DNA from: Acidisoma sp965199065
Lineage (GTDB): Bacteria; Pseudomonadota; Alphaproteobacteria; Acetobacterales; Acetobacteraceae
Assembly (NCBI RefSeq): GCF_965199065.1
Contig: NZ_CBDAQN010000001.1
Span: 744,001 to 808,000 of the forward strand
DNA length: 64,000 nucleotides
Direction: 5' to 3'
A model generated the notes under the pieces. It had not been told where the DNA came from. It saw nothing but the letters and a program-made list of their open reading frames with translations, and did not search any database. Within the stretch, counting starts at the first letter, position 1. Every line of letters begins with the position of its first letter. The position numbers were made by a program, and so were the translations under genes. Below, in pieces: positions 42,577 through 50,527 of the stretch.

Positions 42577-43100
42577 TGGCGGCGCAGCCTTCCGTTCCGA
42601 AACCGATGAAACCGCAGACCCGTCCGCGTACGGGCGCGCGCGTGGCGGCGGTGCAGGCGCTGTTTCAAAGTGAGCAGGCCGACGACAGCGGCGAGACGGT
42701 CATCGACCAGTTCACCCGTCACCGCCTCGGCGCGGTGCCGGATGCGGGTGGCTTCGAGGAGGGGCGCGTGCCGGATGCGCATGTGCCGCTGTTCGCCAGC
42801 ATCGTTCGCGCGGCCGTGCGGGACCAGGACCAGATCGACGCCCTGATCGCCGAGAGCCTGCCCGCGGACTGGCCCTTCGACCGGCTCGACCCGGTTCTCC
42901 GGGCGCTTCTGCGGGCGGGAGCGGCCGAGCTTCGCATGGAGAACGGGCCGCCGATCCGGGTGGTCATCAACGAATACCTCGACGTGGCGCACGGCTTCTT
43001 CACCGGCGACGAGCCGCGCATGGTCAATGGCATGCTGGACGCACTGGCCCGTCGGGCCCGGCCGGCTGAGTTCGGCGCCTCACCCGCGGAACATGTCTGA
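42576..43100 (+). CDS. nusB: Transcription antitermination factor NusB
   Basis: A 174-residue all-helical RNA-binding protein that works with NusE (S10) in rRNA antitermination. The family core is RTGARVAAVQALFQSE, followed by LDPVLRALLRAGAAEL and VVINEYLDVAHGFF, then MVNGMLDALAR. A basic, Pro-rich N-terminal extension precedes it. The ATG shares one base with the ribH stop (TGATG). Its place after ribH is common among alphaproteobacteria. Confidence 0.94.
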   Translation: MAAQPSVPKPMKPQTRPRTGARVAAVQALFQSEQADDSGETVIDQFTRHRLGAVPDAGGFEEGRVPDAHVPLFASIVRAAVRDQDQIDALIAESLPADWPFDRLDPVLRALLRAGAAELRMENGPPIRVVINEYLDVAHGFFTGDEPRMVNGMLDALARRARPAEFGASPAEHV

Positions 43101-44070
43101 GCCTGCTGGGGCTGCGGAGTCCGCGCTGCCATCCGAATTCGGTCTGATCGGCCGCCATTTCCGGCCTCTTGCGGGACCGGGTGCCCTCGACCTCGAAGAC
43201 GATGCGGCTGTCCTCGTTCCGCCTCCCGGCCGGGAGCTGGTCATGGCGGCGGATGCCATGGTCGCAGGGGTGCATTATCTGCCGGATGACCCCGCCGACG
43301 GGGTCGCCCGCAAGCTGCTGCGGGTGAACCTTTCGGACCTGGCGGCCATGGGTGCCACGCCCCTCGGCTATCTGCTGACGGTGTCAGCGCCCACGGACAC
43401 GCCGGACGCATGGTTCGCGGCCTTTGCCAGAGGGCTCGCGGCGGATCAGGCGATCTTCGACGTGACGCTCCTCGGTGGGGATACGACAAGCACGCCCGGT
43501 CCTGTGACGCTGTCGCTCACCATCATCGGTCATGTGGCGCCCGGTGCCGCCGTCCGGCGTCGGGGCGCGAAGGCCGGCGACGAGGTCTGGGTCACCGGCA
43601 CGATCGGCGACGGTGCGCTAGGCCTCGCCGCGTCGCTCGGCAAGCTGGATGACCCCAGCGGCTATCTCCGGGCCAGATACTGCGTGCCGAGCCCCCGGCT
43701 GGGACTGCCGCTGACGGGCCGCGCCTCGGCCGCCATCGACGTGTCCGATGGGCTGCTGCAGGACCTCGGGCACCTCTGCCGGCTGGCTGGCTGCGGCGCG
43801 GAGATCGAGGCCGGGCTGGTGCCGCTGTCGGACGCCGCCCGCGCCGCCGGCCCGGCATGGCTCGCGGATTGCCTCGGCGGCGGCGACGACTACGAGCTGT
43901 TGCTGGCGGTGCCGGAGGGCAGGGGCGAGGCTCTCGCGGCAGCCTGCGCGACGCTCGGCGTGCCGCTGACGCGCATCGGGCGGTTCACGGAGGGGCCGAT
44001 GGCGGTGCGCGTGATCGATGCCGCGCACGAGACGGTCACTGTCGCGCGCCACGGCTGGAGCCACTTCTAG
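43093..44070 (+). CDS. thiL: Thiamine-monophosphate kinase
   Basis: A 325-residue PurM-like kinase that phosphorylates thiamine phosphate to the active diphosphate. It has the N-terminal GPGALDLEDDAAVLVPPPG (metal/nucleotide site), VMAADAMVAGVHYL, RKLLRVNLSDLAAMGATP, LGGDTTSTPGPVTLS, SAAIDVSDGLLQDLGHL and GGGDDYELLLAVPEG in the expected order. The ATG at 43093 lies inside the nusB stop region (8-base overlap). An earlier in-frame start at 43027 would be non-homologous. Confidence 0.95.
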   Translation: MSEPAGAAESALPSEFGLIGRHFRPLAGPGALDLEDDAAVLVPPPGRELVMAADAMVAGVHYLPDDPADGVARKLLRVNLSDLAAMGATPLGYLLTVSAPTDTPDAWFAAFARGLAADQAIFDVTLLGGDTTSTPGPVTLSLTIIGHVAPGAAVRRRGAKAGDEVWVTGTIGDGALGLAASLGKLDDPSGYLRARYCVPSPRLGLPLTGRASAAIDVSDGLLQDLGHLCRLAGCGAEIEAGLVPLSDAARAAGPAWLADCLGGGDDYELLLAVPEGRGEALAAACATLGVPLTRIGRFTEGPMAVRVIDAAHETVTVARHGWSHF

Positions 44071-44107
44071 CTCCGCTGCCGTGCCGCGCCCGTCACGCAG
44101 AGCGCCG

Positions 44108-44129
44108 GCGTCCCAAGTGTCCTGGACGC
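44108..44129. terminator. Hairpin between convergent thiL and bamE
   Basis: GCGTCC (44108-44113) and GGACGC (44124-44129) form a 6-bp stem around a 10-base loop in the 63-base gap between the two stop codons. There is no T-run, so strength is unknown. Confidence 0.35.
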
Positions 44130-44133
44130 AACG

Positions 44134-44667
44134 CTACAACCCTGGACCGCCCGCGCTCAAGCCGCCGCCGCCCTGATTGCCACCGGTATCGGAAGCGCCG
44201 CTGAACCGGCCGACATTGCCGAATAGCTGCTGCAGCACCGAAACCGAAGCGCCCGGCGTCGCTGTCGCGCCCGGCGCCATGCTGACGGCGCGGCCATCGG
44301 CCTTGTCGTACACCTTGACCGAGCGCAGCACGCCGGTGCCGTCGAAATTCAGCACCACGACACGTTGCCGCAGTACGCCCGGCAATCGCCCGACACGCGG
44401 CCGGGTGATCTGGCTGATATAGATCCAGCTATTGTCGTCGAAGGTTTCATGGGCCGTCGGTGATCCCAGCAAGGCGGAGGCGTCGGCCGTTGTGGTGACG
44501 CCGGGCGTCAGTTGCTTGAGGCTCTCGATGTCGATCGGGTCACCGCGGGTGGTGGATTGAGCCTGGAAGAAGCTGCACCCGGCCAGGGGCATCCCGCCCA
44601 GCAGAACGACGACGGCGACGGCATGCCGGAACCCGGTCCGGCGTTTCGGCCAGGCAGTCTTGAACAT
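44134..44667 (-). CDS. bamE: Outer membrane assembly lipoprotein BamE
   Basis: A 177-residue lipoprotein of the beta-barrel assembly machinery. The signal peptide runs to a lipobox (PLAGC, about residue 30). The BamE/SmpA domain contains LKQLTPGVTTTADASALLGS followed by DDNSWIYISQI and VVVLNFDGTGVLRSVKVYD. The tail is Gly-rich and probably disordered. An ATG at 44667 has GGAGGA 9 bases upstream; an ATG at 44676 sits directly on that box and is less likely. It is convergent with thiL. Confidence 0.9.
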   Translation of the reverse strand: MFKTAWPKRRTGFRHAVAVVVLLGGMPLAGCSFFQAQSTTRGDPIDIESLKQLTPGVTTTADASALLGSPTAHETFDDNSWIYISQITRPRVGRLPGVLRQRVVVLNFDGTGVLRSVKVYDKADGRAVSMAPGATATPGASVSVLQQLFGNVGRFSGASDTGGNQGGGGLSAGGPGL

Positions 44668-45010
44668 GCGGCTCATTCCTCCGTCACTCCTCCGCCAGCC
44701 TTCACCGCCAGCCTTCACCGCCAATCTTTACCGCCGTCACGTGGTAGCCAGGGCGAGTTGTCGTACGAGGGCGACAGGCGCGGAAGCCCCGGCGGCCCCG
44801 ATCGGCCGTCAGGCGAGAGGGCGCTGGGTGTCATGCTCCCGATCCGGTGTCAACTCGCCGCGAGCGTCGCGCCGATGGCCCTGTTCCAGGTGAGCGGCGC
44901 GGTCGATGGCGGATTTCTGCCATCCGCCGCGTCCGCGCCCGTGTAATCGGGCGGCACGGCATGATATGCTCATAAACCATGCGAAATATCCCGTCCGTAG
45001 AGCCCAGCCG
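44668..45010. other. 343-base gap between bamE and the DUF177 gene
   Basis: This divergent spacer must hold both promoters. It begins with a doubled GGAGGA (read leftward) and a short tandem array at 44694-44732. The middle (44740-44930) is GC-rich with no plausible gene. An A/T-richer patch with tgatatgctcataaa near 44961-44976 could contain a -10 element for the rightward rpmF operon. None of this is firm. Confidence 0.4.
44694..44732. repeat. Three tandem 13-base units
   Basis: GCCAGCCTTCACC occurs twice in a row (44694-44706, 44707-44719), followed by a third diverged unit, GCCAATCTTTACC (44720-44732). It lies just upstream of the bamE ribosome-binding site. Slippage during replication could change its copy number and so the spacing to the bamE promoter. 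Confidence 0.7.
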
Positions 45011-45523
45011 ATGACCCCCGAATTTTCCCGCCTGCTTCCCGTCGCCCAGATCGGCATGACGGAAGCCTCCCGCAGCATAGAGGCGACGCCCGAGGAATGC
45101 GCCCTGGTGGCGGCGCGGCTGGGCCTGTCGGGCCTCACCGCCTTCACCGCCACGTTCCGCATCGCGCGGCAGGCGGGCGGCGACGAGTATCTCGCCCAGG
45201 GCCGCATCCACGCCCGCGCCCTGCGCACCTGCGTCGTCTCGCTTGAAGACTTCACCGAGCGGTCGGACCTCTCCTTCACGATCCGCTTCGTGACCGAGGA
45301 GGCCAGCGAGGACGAGGCTCTGGAAGCGCCCTACGATTATGAGGATGGCCCGGACGAGGTTCTGTACGATAACGATACGCTCGACCTGGGCGAGGCGGCG
45401 GTGCAGGAATATGCGCTGTCGTTGAACCCCTACCCGCGCAAGCCGGGTGCCAAAATGCCGGATTTGGGCCAGGAAGGCACCGGCGCCTTCGATGTCCTTC
45501 GTAACTTGACCCGGCGGAACTAA
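45011..45523 (+). CDS. DUF177/YceD-family protein
   Basis: A 170-residue acidic protein of the YceD (DUF177) family. The E. coli member affects 23S rRNA production, and the family is nearly always encoded just ahead of rpmF, as here. Visible family parts are the central RTCVVSLEDFTERSDLSFTI (here with a single Cys of the usual pair) and the C-terminal DLGEAAVQEYALSLNPYPRK. The ATG at 45011 gives the conserved start MTPEFSRLLPV; the frame is open further upstream, but that stretch is not family-like. Confidence 0.88.
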   Translation: MTPEFSRLLPVAQIGMTEASRSIEATPEECALVAARLGLSGLTAFTATFRIARQAGGDEYLAQGRIHARALRTCVVSLEDFTERSDLSFTIRFVTEEASEDEALEAPYDYEDGPDEVLYDNDTLDLGEAAVQEYALSLNPYPRKPGAKMPDLGQEGTGAFDVLRNLTRRN

Positions 45524-45693
45524 CCCCGACCGGGCGCGGCACATGCAAGGGTTGTGATACGAGGAGGCCGGTCGGGCCTGCCGCCGCTTGCCGCTTGTGG
45601 GCCGCTCTGGTAAGTGCCGCGCCTCACGCCACCAGGATAAGCTGGCCCGATCATATCGATCGAGGGTCACGTAACGCGAAAGGGGTTCCGGCG

Positions 45694-45897
45694 ATGGCCG
45701 TTCCCAAAAGAAAGACGTCGCCCTCCCGCCGGGGAATGCGCCGTAGCCACCATGCGATCCAGAGCGAAAGCTTTGCCGAGTGCGGCAACTGCGGGGAGCT
45801 GAAGCGCCCGCATCATGTCTGCAGCCACTGCGGTCACTATGACGGCCGCGAAGTGGTCGGCGCCGGCAAGGCGCTCAAGGGCGCGGTCCGGGCCTAA
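45694..45897 (+). CDS. rpmF: 50S ribosomal protein L32
   Basis: A 67-residue basic ribosomal protein with the invariant MAVPKRKTSPSRRGMRRSHH start and a zinc-ribbon of four cysteines (Cys30, Cys33, Cys43, Cys46). A 170-base gap separates it from the DUF177 gene. It could be the first gene of its own transcript with plsX and fabH, which follow closely. Confidence 0.97.
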   Translation: MAVPKRKTSPSRRGMRRSHHAIQSESFAECGNCGELKRPHHVCSHCGHYDGREVVGAGKALKGAVRA

Positions 45898-45930
45898 ACG
45901 GCCCCACCGGCATCAGCAACCCCGCCAGAG

Positions 45931-47073
45931 ATGACGGAAGCCGCCAGCTCGGCGCCATCTGGCTCGGCGCCCTTCGCCTTGGCTGTCGATGCCATGGGTG
46001 GGGACGATGCCCCGGCCATGGTCGTTGCCGGCCTCGCGCTCGCGGCTGAGCGCCATCCCGGCGCGCGCTTCTTGCTGGCCGGCGAGGAAGCGACGCTGAA
46101 GCCCTTGCTCGCGGCCTATCCGCGGGCGCGCGCCGTCTGCACCATCCGGCAGGCGAACGAAATCGTGTCGGGCGACATGAAGCCCACGGTCGCGCTGCGT
46201 CTGCGCTCGTCCTCCATGCGCGTCGCCGTCGACGCGGTGGCGAACGGGGAGGCAATGGGCCTCGTCTCCGCGGGCAACACGGGCGCCCTGATGGCGCTCG
46301 CCAAAATCGTCATCAAGACGTTGCCCGGCATCGACCGTCCGGCGATGGCTGCGACGGTGCCTTCGGCGCGCGGCGACGTGGTTATGCTCGACCTCGGCGC
46401 CAACGTCGTCTGCGACAGCCGCAACCTCGTCGAGTTCGCCGTGATGGGCGAGATGTTCGCCCGCACGGTGCTCGGCATCCCGGAACCGACCATCGGGCTG
46501 CTCAACGTCGGTTCGGAGGAGGGCAAGGGCGACGACCGTCTGCGCCGGGCCGCCGACGTGCTGCGCGCCAGCCATATCGGGGCGCGCTTCCAGGGGTTCG
46601 TCGAGGGGCATGACATTGCCGCCGGCACCACGGACGTGATCGTCACCGACGGCTTCACCGGCAATGTCGCGCTGAAAACCGGCGAGGGCGCGCTCAAGCT
46701 GATGGGCGGCCTGTTGCGCCAGGTCTTCACCAGCAGCCTTTCCGCCAAGATTGCCTATCTGCTGGCGCGGACCGGCCTGGATCGCTTGCGCGAGTGGCTC
46801 GATCCGCGGCGCTACAACGGTGCCGTGATGGTCGGGCTGAACAGCGTCGTCGTGAAATCCCACGGCGGGACGGACGCACTGGGCTTCGCTCATGCCGTTG
46901 ATGTTGCGATGAACATGGTGACGCATGGCTTCACCGCCGGCATCGCCGAGGGCCTCGCGAAGCTCGCGGAGCATGAAAGTCTTGCGGCTCTTGCCGCGGC
47001 CGACGCCGTCGAGGCTGAGGCGCCCGCCGGCGATGCACCCGAGGCCAGCGTCCGCCTCGCGGCGGCCAAGTAA
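45931..47073 (+). CDS. plsX: Phosphate acyltransferase PlsX
   Basis: A 380-residue enzyme that converts acyl-ACP to acyl-phosphate for glycerophospholipid synthesis. AVDAMGGDDAPAMVV is the usual start; VSAGNTGALMALAKI, LLNVGSEEGKGDDRLRRA and VIVTDGFTGNVALKTGEGA are core motifs. It has an Ala-rich C-terminal tail. The ATG at 45931 is 33 bases after rpmF, and fabH starts 3 bases after its stop. Confidence 0.96.
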   Translation: MTEAASSAPSGSAPFALAVDAMGGDDAPAMVVAGLALAAERHPGARFLLAGEEATLKPLLAAYPRARAVCTIRQANEIVSGDMKPTVALRLRSSSMRVAVDAVANGEAMGLVSAGNTGALMALAKIVIKTLPGIDRPAMAATVPSARGDVVMLDLGANVVCDSRNLVEFAVMGEMFARTVLGIPEPTIGLLNVGSEEGKGDDRLRRAADVLRASHIGARFQGFVEGHDIAAGTTDVIVTDGFTGNVALKTGEGALKLMGGLLRQVFTSSLSAKIAYLLARTGLDRLREWLDPRRYNGAVMVGLNSVVVKSHGGTDALGFAHAVDVAMNMVTHGFTAGIAEGLAKLAEHESLAALAAADAVEAEAPAGDAPEASVRLAAAK

Positions 47074-47076
47074 GCC

Positions 47077-48090
47077 GTGGCTCTCGCCCATCCTTCTGCC
47101 CCGAGGCGCTCGTTGATTGCCGGTGCCGGCGGCTATCTGCCCGGGCGTCTGGTGACCAATGCCGACCTTGCGGCGACACTCGACACATCCGATGCCTGGA
47201 TCCGGGAGCGGACCGGCATCCGCCAGCGGTATCGCGTCGGTCCGGAAGACACCACCACCTCGATGGCGGTGGCCGCCTCCTGGCGGGCGCTCGCAATGGC
47301 CGGGGCGACACCCGCCGATGTCGATCTCATCATCGTCGGCACCAGTACGCCCGATCAGGCGTTTCCCTCGGTCGCCGTGCGGGTTCAGGGACTGCTCGGC
47401 ATCGAGAGTGGTTTCGGCTTCGACGTGGGCGCCGCCTGCGCCGGTTTCGTCTACGCCCTGTCCCTCGCGGACGAACTCATCCGCGCCGGCCGGGCGAGGG
47501 GCGCGCTGGTCATCGGGTCTGAATCCTTCTCCCGCATTATCGACTACACGGATCGCGGCACCTGCGTGCTGTTCGGAGACGGCGCCGGAGCGGTCTTCCT
47601 GAAGGCCGCCGAAGGTGATGGCGGGCCGGCAGACGAGGGCGGCATCCTCTCGACGCACCTCCATGCTCAGGGCAGCCTCGGCGACATTCTGTTCGTCGAC
47701 GGCGCCGTTGGCGTGTTGGACAGTGCCGGCAGTCCATTACCGGGCAAGCTGCGCATGAACGGGCGGGAGGTGTTCCGCCATGCCGTGCAGCGGCTGTCCG
47801 AGAGCGTGGACGAGGCGCTGGCCGCCAACGCCCTCAGCCGCGCCGATGTCGATTGGCTGGTGCCGCACCAGGCGAACATCCGCATCATCGACGCCATGGG
47901 GCGCAAGCTCGGCCTGCCCCCGGAGCGCGTGGTCATCACGGTCGACCGTCACGCCAACACTTCGGCGGCCTCGATCCCTCTGGCGCTCGCCGAGGCAATG
48001 GAGGATGGCCGGATCGGGCGCGGCCATCTGGTCCTCATGGAGGCGCTCGGCGGCGGCCTCGTCTGGGGTTCGGCGCTCGTCCGGATGTAA
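47077..48090 (+). CDS. fabH: 3-oxoacyl-ACP synthase III
   Basis: A 337-residue condensing enzyme that starts fatty-acid chains from acyl-CoA and malonyl-ACP. The Cys-His-Asn triad is visible in FDVGAACAGFVYAL, WLVPHQANIRIIDA and DRHANTSAASIPLAL. It starts with GTG directly after plsX (3-base gap) and is probably translated together with it. The end GGGLVWGSALVRM is typical. Confidence 0.96.
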   Translation: MALAHPSAPRRSLIAGAGGYLPGRLVTNADLAATLDTSDAWIRERTGIRQRYRVGPEDTTTSMAVAASWRALAMAGATPADVDLIIVGTSTPDQAFPSVAVRVQGLLGIESGFGFDVGAACAGFVYALSLADELIRAGRARGALVIGSESFSRIIDYTDRGTCVLFGDGAGAVFLKAAEGDGGPADEGGILSTHLHAQGSLGDILFVDGAVGVLDSAGSPLPGKLRMNGREVFRHAVQRLSESVDEALAANALSRADVDWLVPHQANIRIIDAMGRKLGLPPERVVITVDRHANTSAASIPLALAEAMEDGRIGRGHLVLMEALGGGLVWGSALVRM

Positions 48091-48217
48091 CGGCCGCTCT
48101 CCGGCTTCCCGTCGCTTCGCCTCCAGGCACTTCGCCCCGTATCAAACGTCGCGCGGCCAATGCTTTGATGGTGAACGATTTCGTTGACTCGGCGGACAGT
48201 GATGCTACCGTTGCGCC

Positions 48218-48532
48218 ATGAGTACAGTCACTCGTGCCCAGCTGGCTGAGACGATCTATGCACAGGTTGGCCTGTCGCGGAATGAGTCCGCCGACCTGCT
48301 CGAAGCCGTGCTGGAACGCGTCTCGGCAGCCTTGGAAGCAGGCGAATCCGTTAAAATCAGTGGGTTCGGAACCTTTTCTGTGAGACAGAAGGGCCGGCGG
48401 ATCGGGCGCAACCCCAAGACGGGTGTTGAGGTGCCAATCCTGCCGAGGCGTGTTCTCGTCTTCCGGCCGAGCCAGGTTCTTAAAGGCACCGTGAACGGTG
48501 AAGTCGTCGATGATGACGGTGAGGACTCATGA
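48218..48532 (+). CDS. ihfA: Integration host factor alpha subunit
   Basis: A 104-residue DNA-bending protein of the HU/IHF family. SGFGTFSVRQKGRRIGRNPK and TGVEVPILPRRVLVFRPSQV are the DNA-contact region and beta arm of the alpha subunit. The 127 bases before it may hold a promoter. Its stop overlaps the MerR-type gene ATG. Confidence 0.95.
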   Translation: MSTVTRAQLAETIYAQVGLSRNESADLLEAVLERVSAALEAGESVKISGFGTFSVRQKGRRIGRNPKTGVEVPILPRRVLVFRPSQVLKGTVNGEVVDDDGEDS

Positions 48533-49110
48533 GCGCGATACCGCTGCCTCGGGACGATGACGACCAGACGGCCAGGGTAAAGGCCAAGAAGGCGCCGACT
48601 GCCTTTCGTACGATCAGCGAGGTAGCGGACGATCTTCATATTCCGCAACATGTGCTGCGCTTCTGGGAGACGAAGTTCACCCAGGTGAAGCCGCTCAAGC
48701 GGGGCGGCGGGCGGCGCTATTACCGGCCTGACGACATCACGCTGCTGCGCCGGATTTCGCATCTCCTCTACACGCAGGGATACACCATCAAGGGCGTCCA
48801 AAGGCTGCTGCGCGAGGGTGGCGGACGGCTGGCGGATGACATTCCGCCACCGTTGGTCGATGAGCGTGACACGGAAGCCGAGCGTGAGGTCGAAAGCTTC
48901 AAGCTGGTCGAGAGAGAGCGGGCGCAGCCTGATCTGCCGGTGGAGCCACCGGTGGCGACGCGGCTGCCCCTCCGGTTCATTCCGCGCCCGACCGCCGTGC
49001 CGCCCGCGCCGAACCCTGCCGAGCTAGAGGCGGAGAACCTCCGGCAGGTGATGATGGAGATGCTGGCGCGGCTCGAGGAGTTGCGGGTGCTGGTCGCCAG
49101 CCGGATTTAA
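48529..49110 (+). CDS. MerR-family transcriptional regulator
   Basis: A 193-residue regulator with one winged-helix MerR domain (about residues 22-92): FRTISEVADDLHIPQHVLRF, GGGRRYYRPDDITLLRRISH and YTIKGVQRLLREGG. The remainder is Pro-rich and ends in a short helix, without a metal- or ligand-binding motif that I recognise. The ATGA overlap with ihfA is conserved in many alphaproteobacteria, but the targets are not known to me. Confidence 0.9.
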   Translation: MSAIPLPRDDDDQTARVKAKKAPTAFRTISEVADDLHIPQHVLRFWETKFTQVKPLKRGGGRRYYRPDDITLLRRISHLLYTQGYTIKGVQRLLREGGGRLADDIPPPLVDERDTEAEREVESFKLVERERAQPDLPVEPPVATRLPLRFIPRPTAVPPAPNPAELEAENLRQVMMEMLARLEELRVLVASRI

Positions 49111-49134
49111 ATCACCCGGCTGGTTCCCGTCACG

Positions 49135-50049
49135 CTATCCCGCCATCAACGCATCGACCTCCGCCCGTTTCGGCATCCCGGCGCCCGCACCAGCCCGCGT
49201 CACCTTCAGCCCGGCGACGGCGCAGGCAAAACCAATGGCGTCCTCCAGGGTTCTGCCCTCGGACAGGGCGACCGCGATGGCGCCGTTGAAGCTATCGCCG
49301 GCACCGGTCGTATCCACCACAGGCCCGGCTCGGACAGCCGCGACAGTCACGGTCCGTCCGTTCTGGCGCAGCAGTGCGCCCGCCGCACCCATCGTGACCA
49401 CGACCGCCCCGGCGCCGCGCGCGATGAGGGCGTCGGCGGCGCGCTCTGCCTCCTCCGGCGTTCCCACCGGCAAGCCGGAGAGCATCGCGGCCTCGGTCTC
49501 GTTCGGCGTCAGGATGTCGACCAAGCCCAGCAACTCGTCGCTGAGCGGGAAAGCCGGTGCGGGGTTGAGGATGGTGGTGACGCCGCGCCGGCGCGCCTCG
49601 GTCAGGCCGTGGACGACCAGAGGCAGCGGCACCTCCAACTGGGTGAGGAACACCGCCGAACGCCCGATCGCGTCGCCCGCCAGGTCGATCTCGGCGAGGC
49701 TGAGCATGGCGGCGGCGCCCGGCACGACGATGATGGCGTTCTCGCCGATACGCTCGTCGATGAGGATGGCGGCGGCGCCCGTGGGGGCATCGGTGCTCTC
49801 GAACAGGAAGCCGGTGCCGACGCCTTCCATCTCGTAGATGCCGCGCGCCATGGCGCCGAACTCGTCCCGCCCGATCTTGGCGAGGAACTGCACGGGCGCC
49901 TCAAGGCGGGCGATGGCGATGGCCTGGTTCGAGCCCTTGCCGCCCGGCCCGATGCGGAAGCCGGTTCCGAGCACCGTCTCGGTCCAGGCCGGAAGTTTCG
50001 GCGTGAGGAAGGTGAGGTCGGCGGCAAAGATGCCCATGACGACGATCAT
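49135..50049 (-). CDS. rbsK: Ribokinase (PfkB family)
   Basis: A 304-residue sugar kinase. FRIGPGGKGSNQAIAIARLE is the N-terminal substrate/PfkB signature, and DTTGAGDSFNGAIAVAL the C-terminal ATP signature with the catalytic Asp. The subgroup fits ribokinase, but fructo- or nucleoside kinases of the same family cannot be excluded. It could phosphorylate ribose freed by the nucleoside hydrolase at 28.4 kb. It is 10 bases downstream of the peroxiredoxin gene. Confidence 0.85.
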   Translation of the reverse strand: MIVVMGIFAADLTFLTPKLPAWTETVLGTGFRIGPGGKGSNQAIAIARLEAPVQFLAKIGRDEFGAMARGIYEMEGVGTGFLFESTDAPTGAAAILIDERIGENAIIVVPGAAAMLSLAEIDLAGDAIGRSAVFLTQLEVPLPLVVHGLTEARRRGVTTILNPAPAFPLSDELLGLVDILTPNETEAAMLSGLPVGTPEEAERAADALIARGAGAVVVTMGAAGALLRQNGRTVTVAAVRAGPVVDTTGAGDSFNGAIAVALSEGRTLEDAIGFACAVAGLKVTRAGAGAGMPKRAEVDALMAG

Positions 50050-50059
50050 CGGCCGCGCC

Positions 50060-50527
50060 TCAACCCAGCGCCTGGGCGGCCTTGAGGACCTCGGCGGCGT
50101 GCGCCGGGACCGACACCTTTCGCCAAACCTTTGCGATCTTGCCCGTCTTGTCGATGAGGAAGGTGGTGCGCTCGATCCCCATGTACTTCTTGCCGTACAT
50201 GGATTTTTCCGCCCAGCAGCCGTAGCGCTCGGTCACGTCCGTCGTCTCGTCCGAGGCGAGCGGAAAGGTCAGGTTGTATTTCGCGGCAAACTTCTCGATC
50301 GGCTTCATCGGGTCCTTGGAGACGCCGATGACATCGAGGCCGAGATGGCCGAGCTGGGGCAGCGCCTCCTGGAAGGCGCAGGCCTCCTTGGTGCAGCCGG
50401 GTGTGTCGGCCTTGGGATAGAAGTAGAGCAGGAAGGGCTTGCCGGCGTAGTCCGCCAGCCGGACGGTGCGGCCGCCAGAGGCCGGCATCTCGAAATCCGG
50501 AGCCGGTTCACCCTCGTTCACGCTCAT
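50060..50527 (-). CDS. bcp: Thiol peroxidase of the Bcp/PrxQ type
   Basis: A 155-residue peroxiredoxin. The peroxidatic Cys45 and resolving Cys50 lie in ADTPGCTKEACAFQ, the CxxxxC arrangement of PrxQ-type atypical two-Cys enzymes. DFEMPASGGRTVRLADYAGK and FYPKADTPGC are conserved. It reduces hydrogen and organic peroxides with thioredoxin. Its ATG overlaps the glnE stop, and AAGGAG lies within the end of glnE. Confidence 0.94.
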   Translation of the reverse strand: MSVNEGEPAPDFEMPASGGRTVRLADYAGKPFLLYFYPKADTPGCTKEACAFQEALPQLGHLGLDVIGVSKDPMKPIEKFAAKYNLTFPLASDETTDVTERYGCWAEKSMYGKKYMGIERTTFLIDKTGKIAKVWRKVSVPAHAAEVLKAAQALG

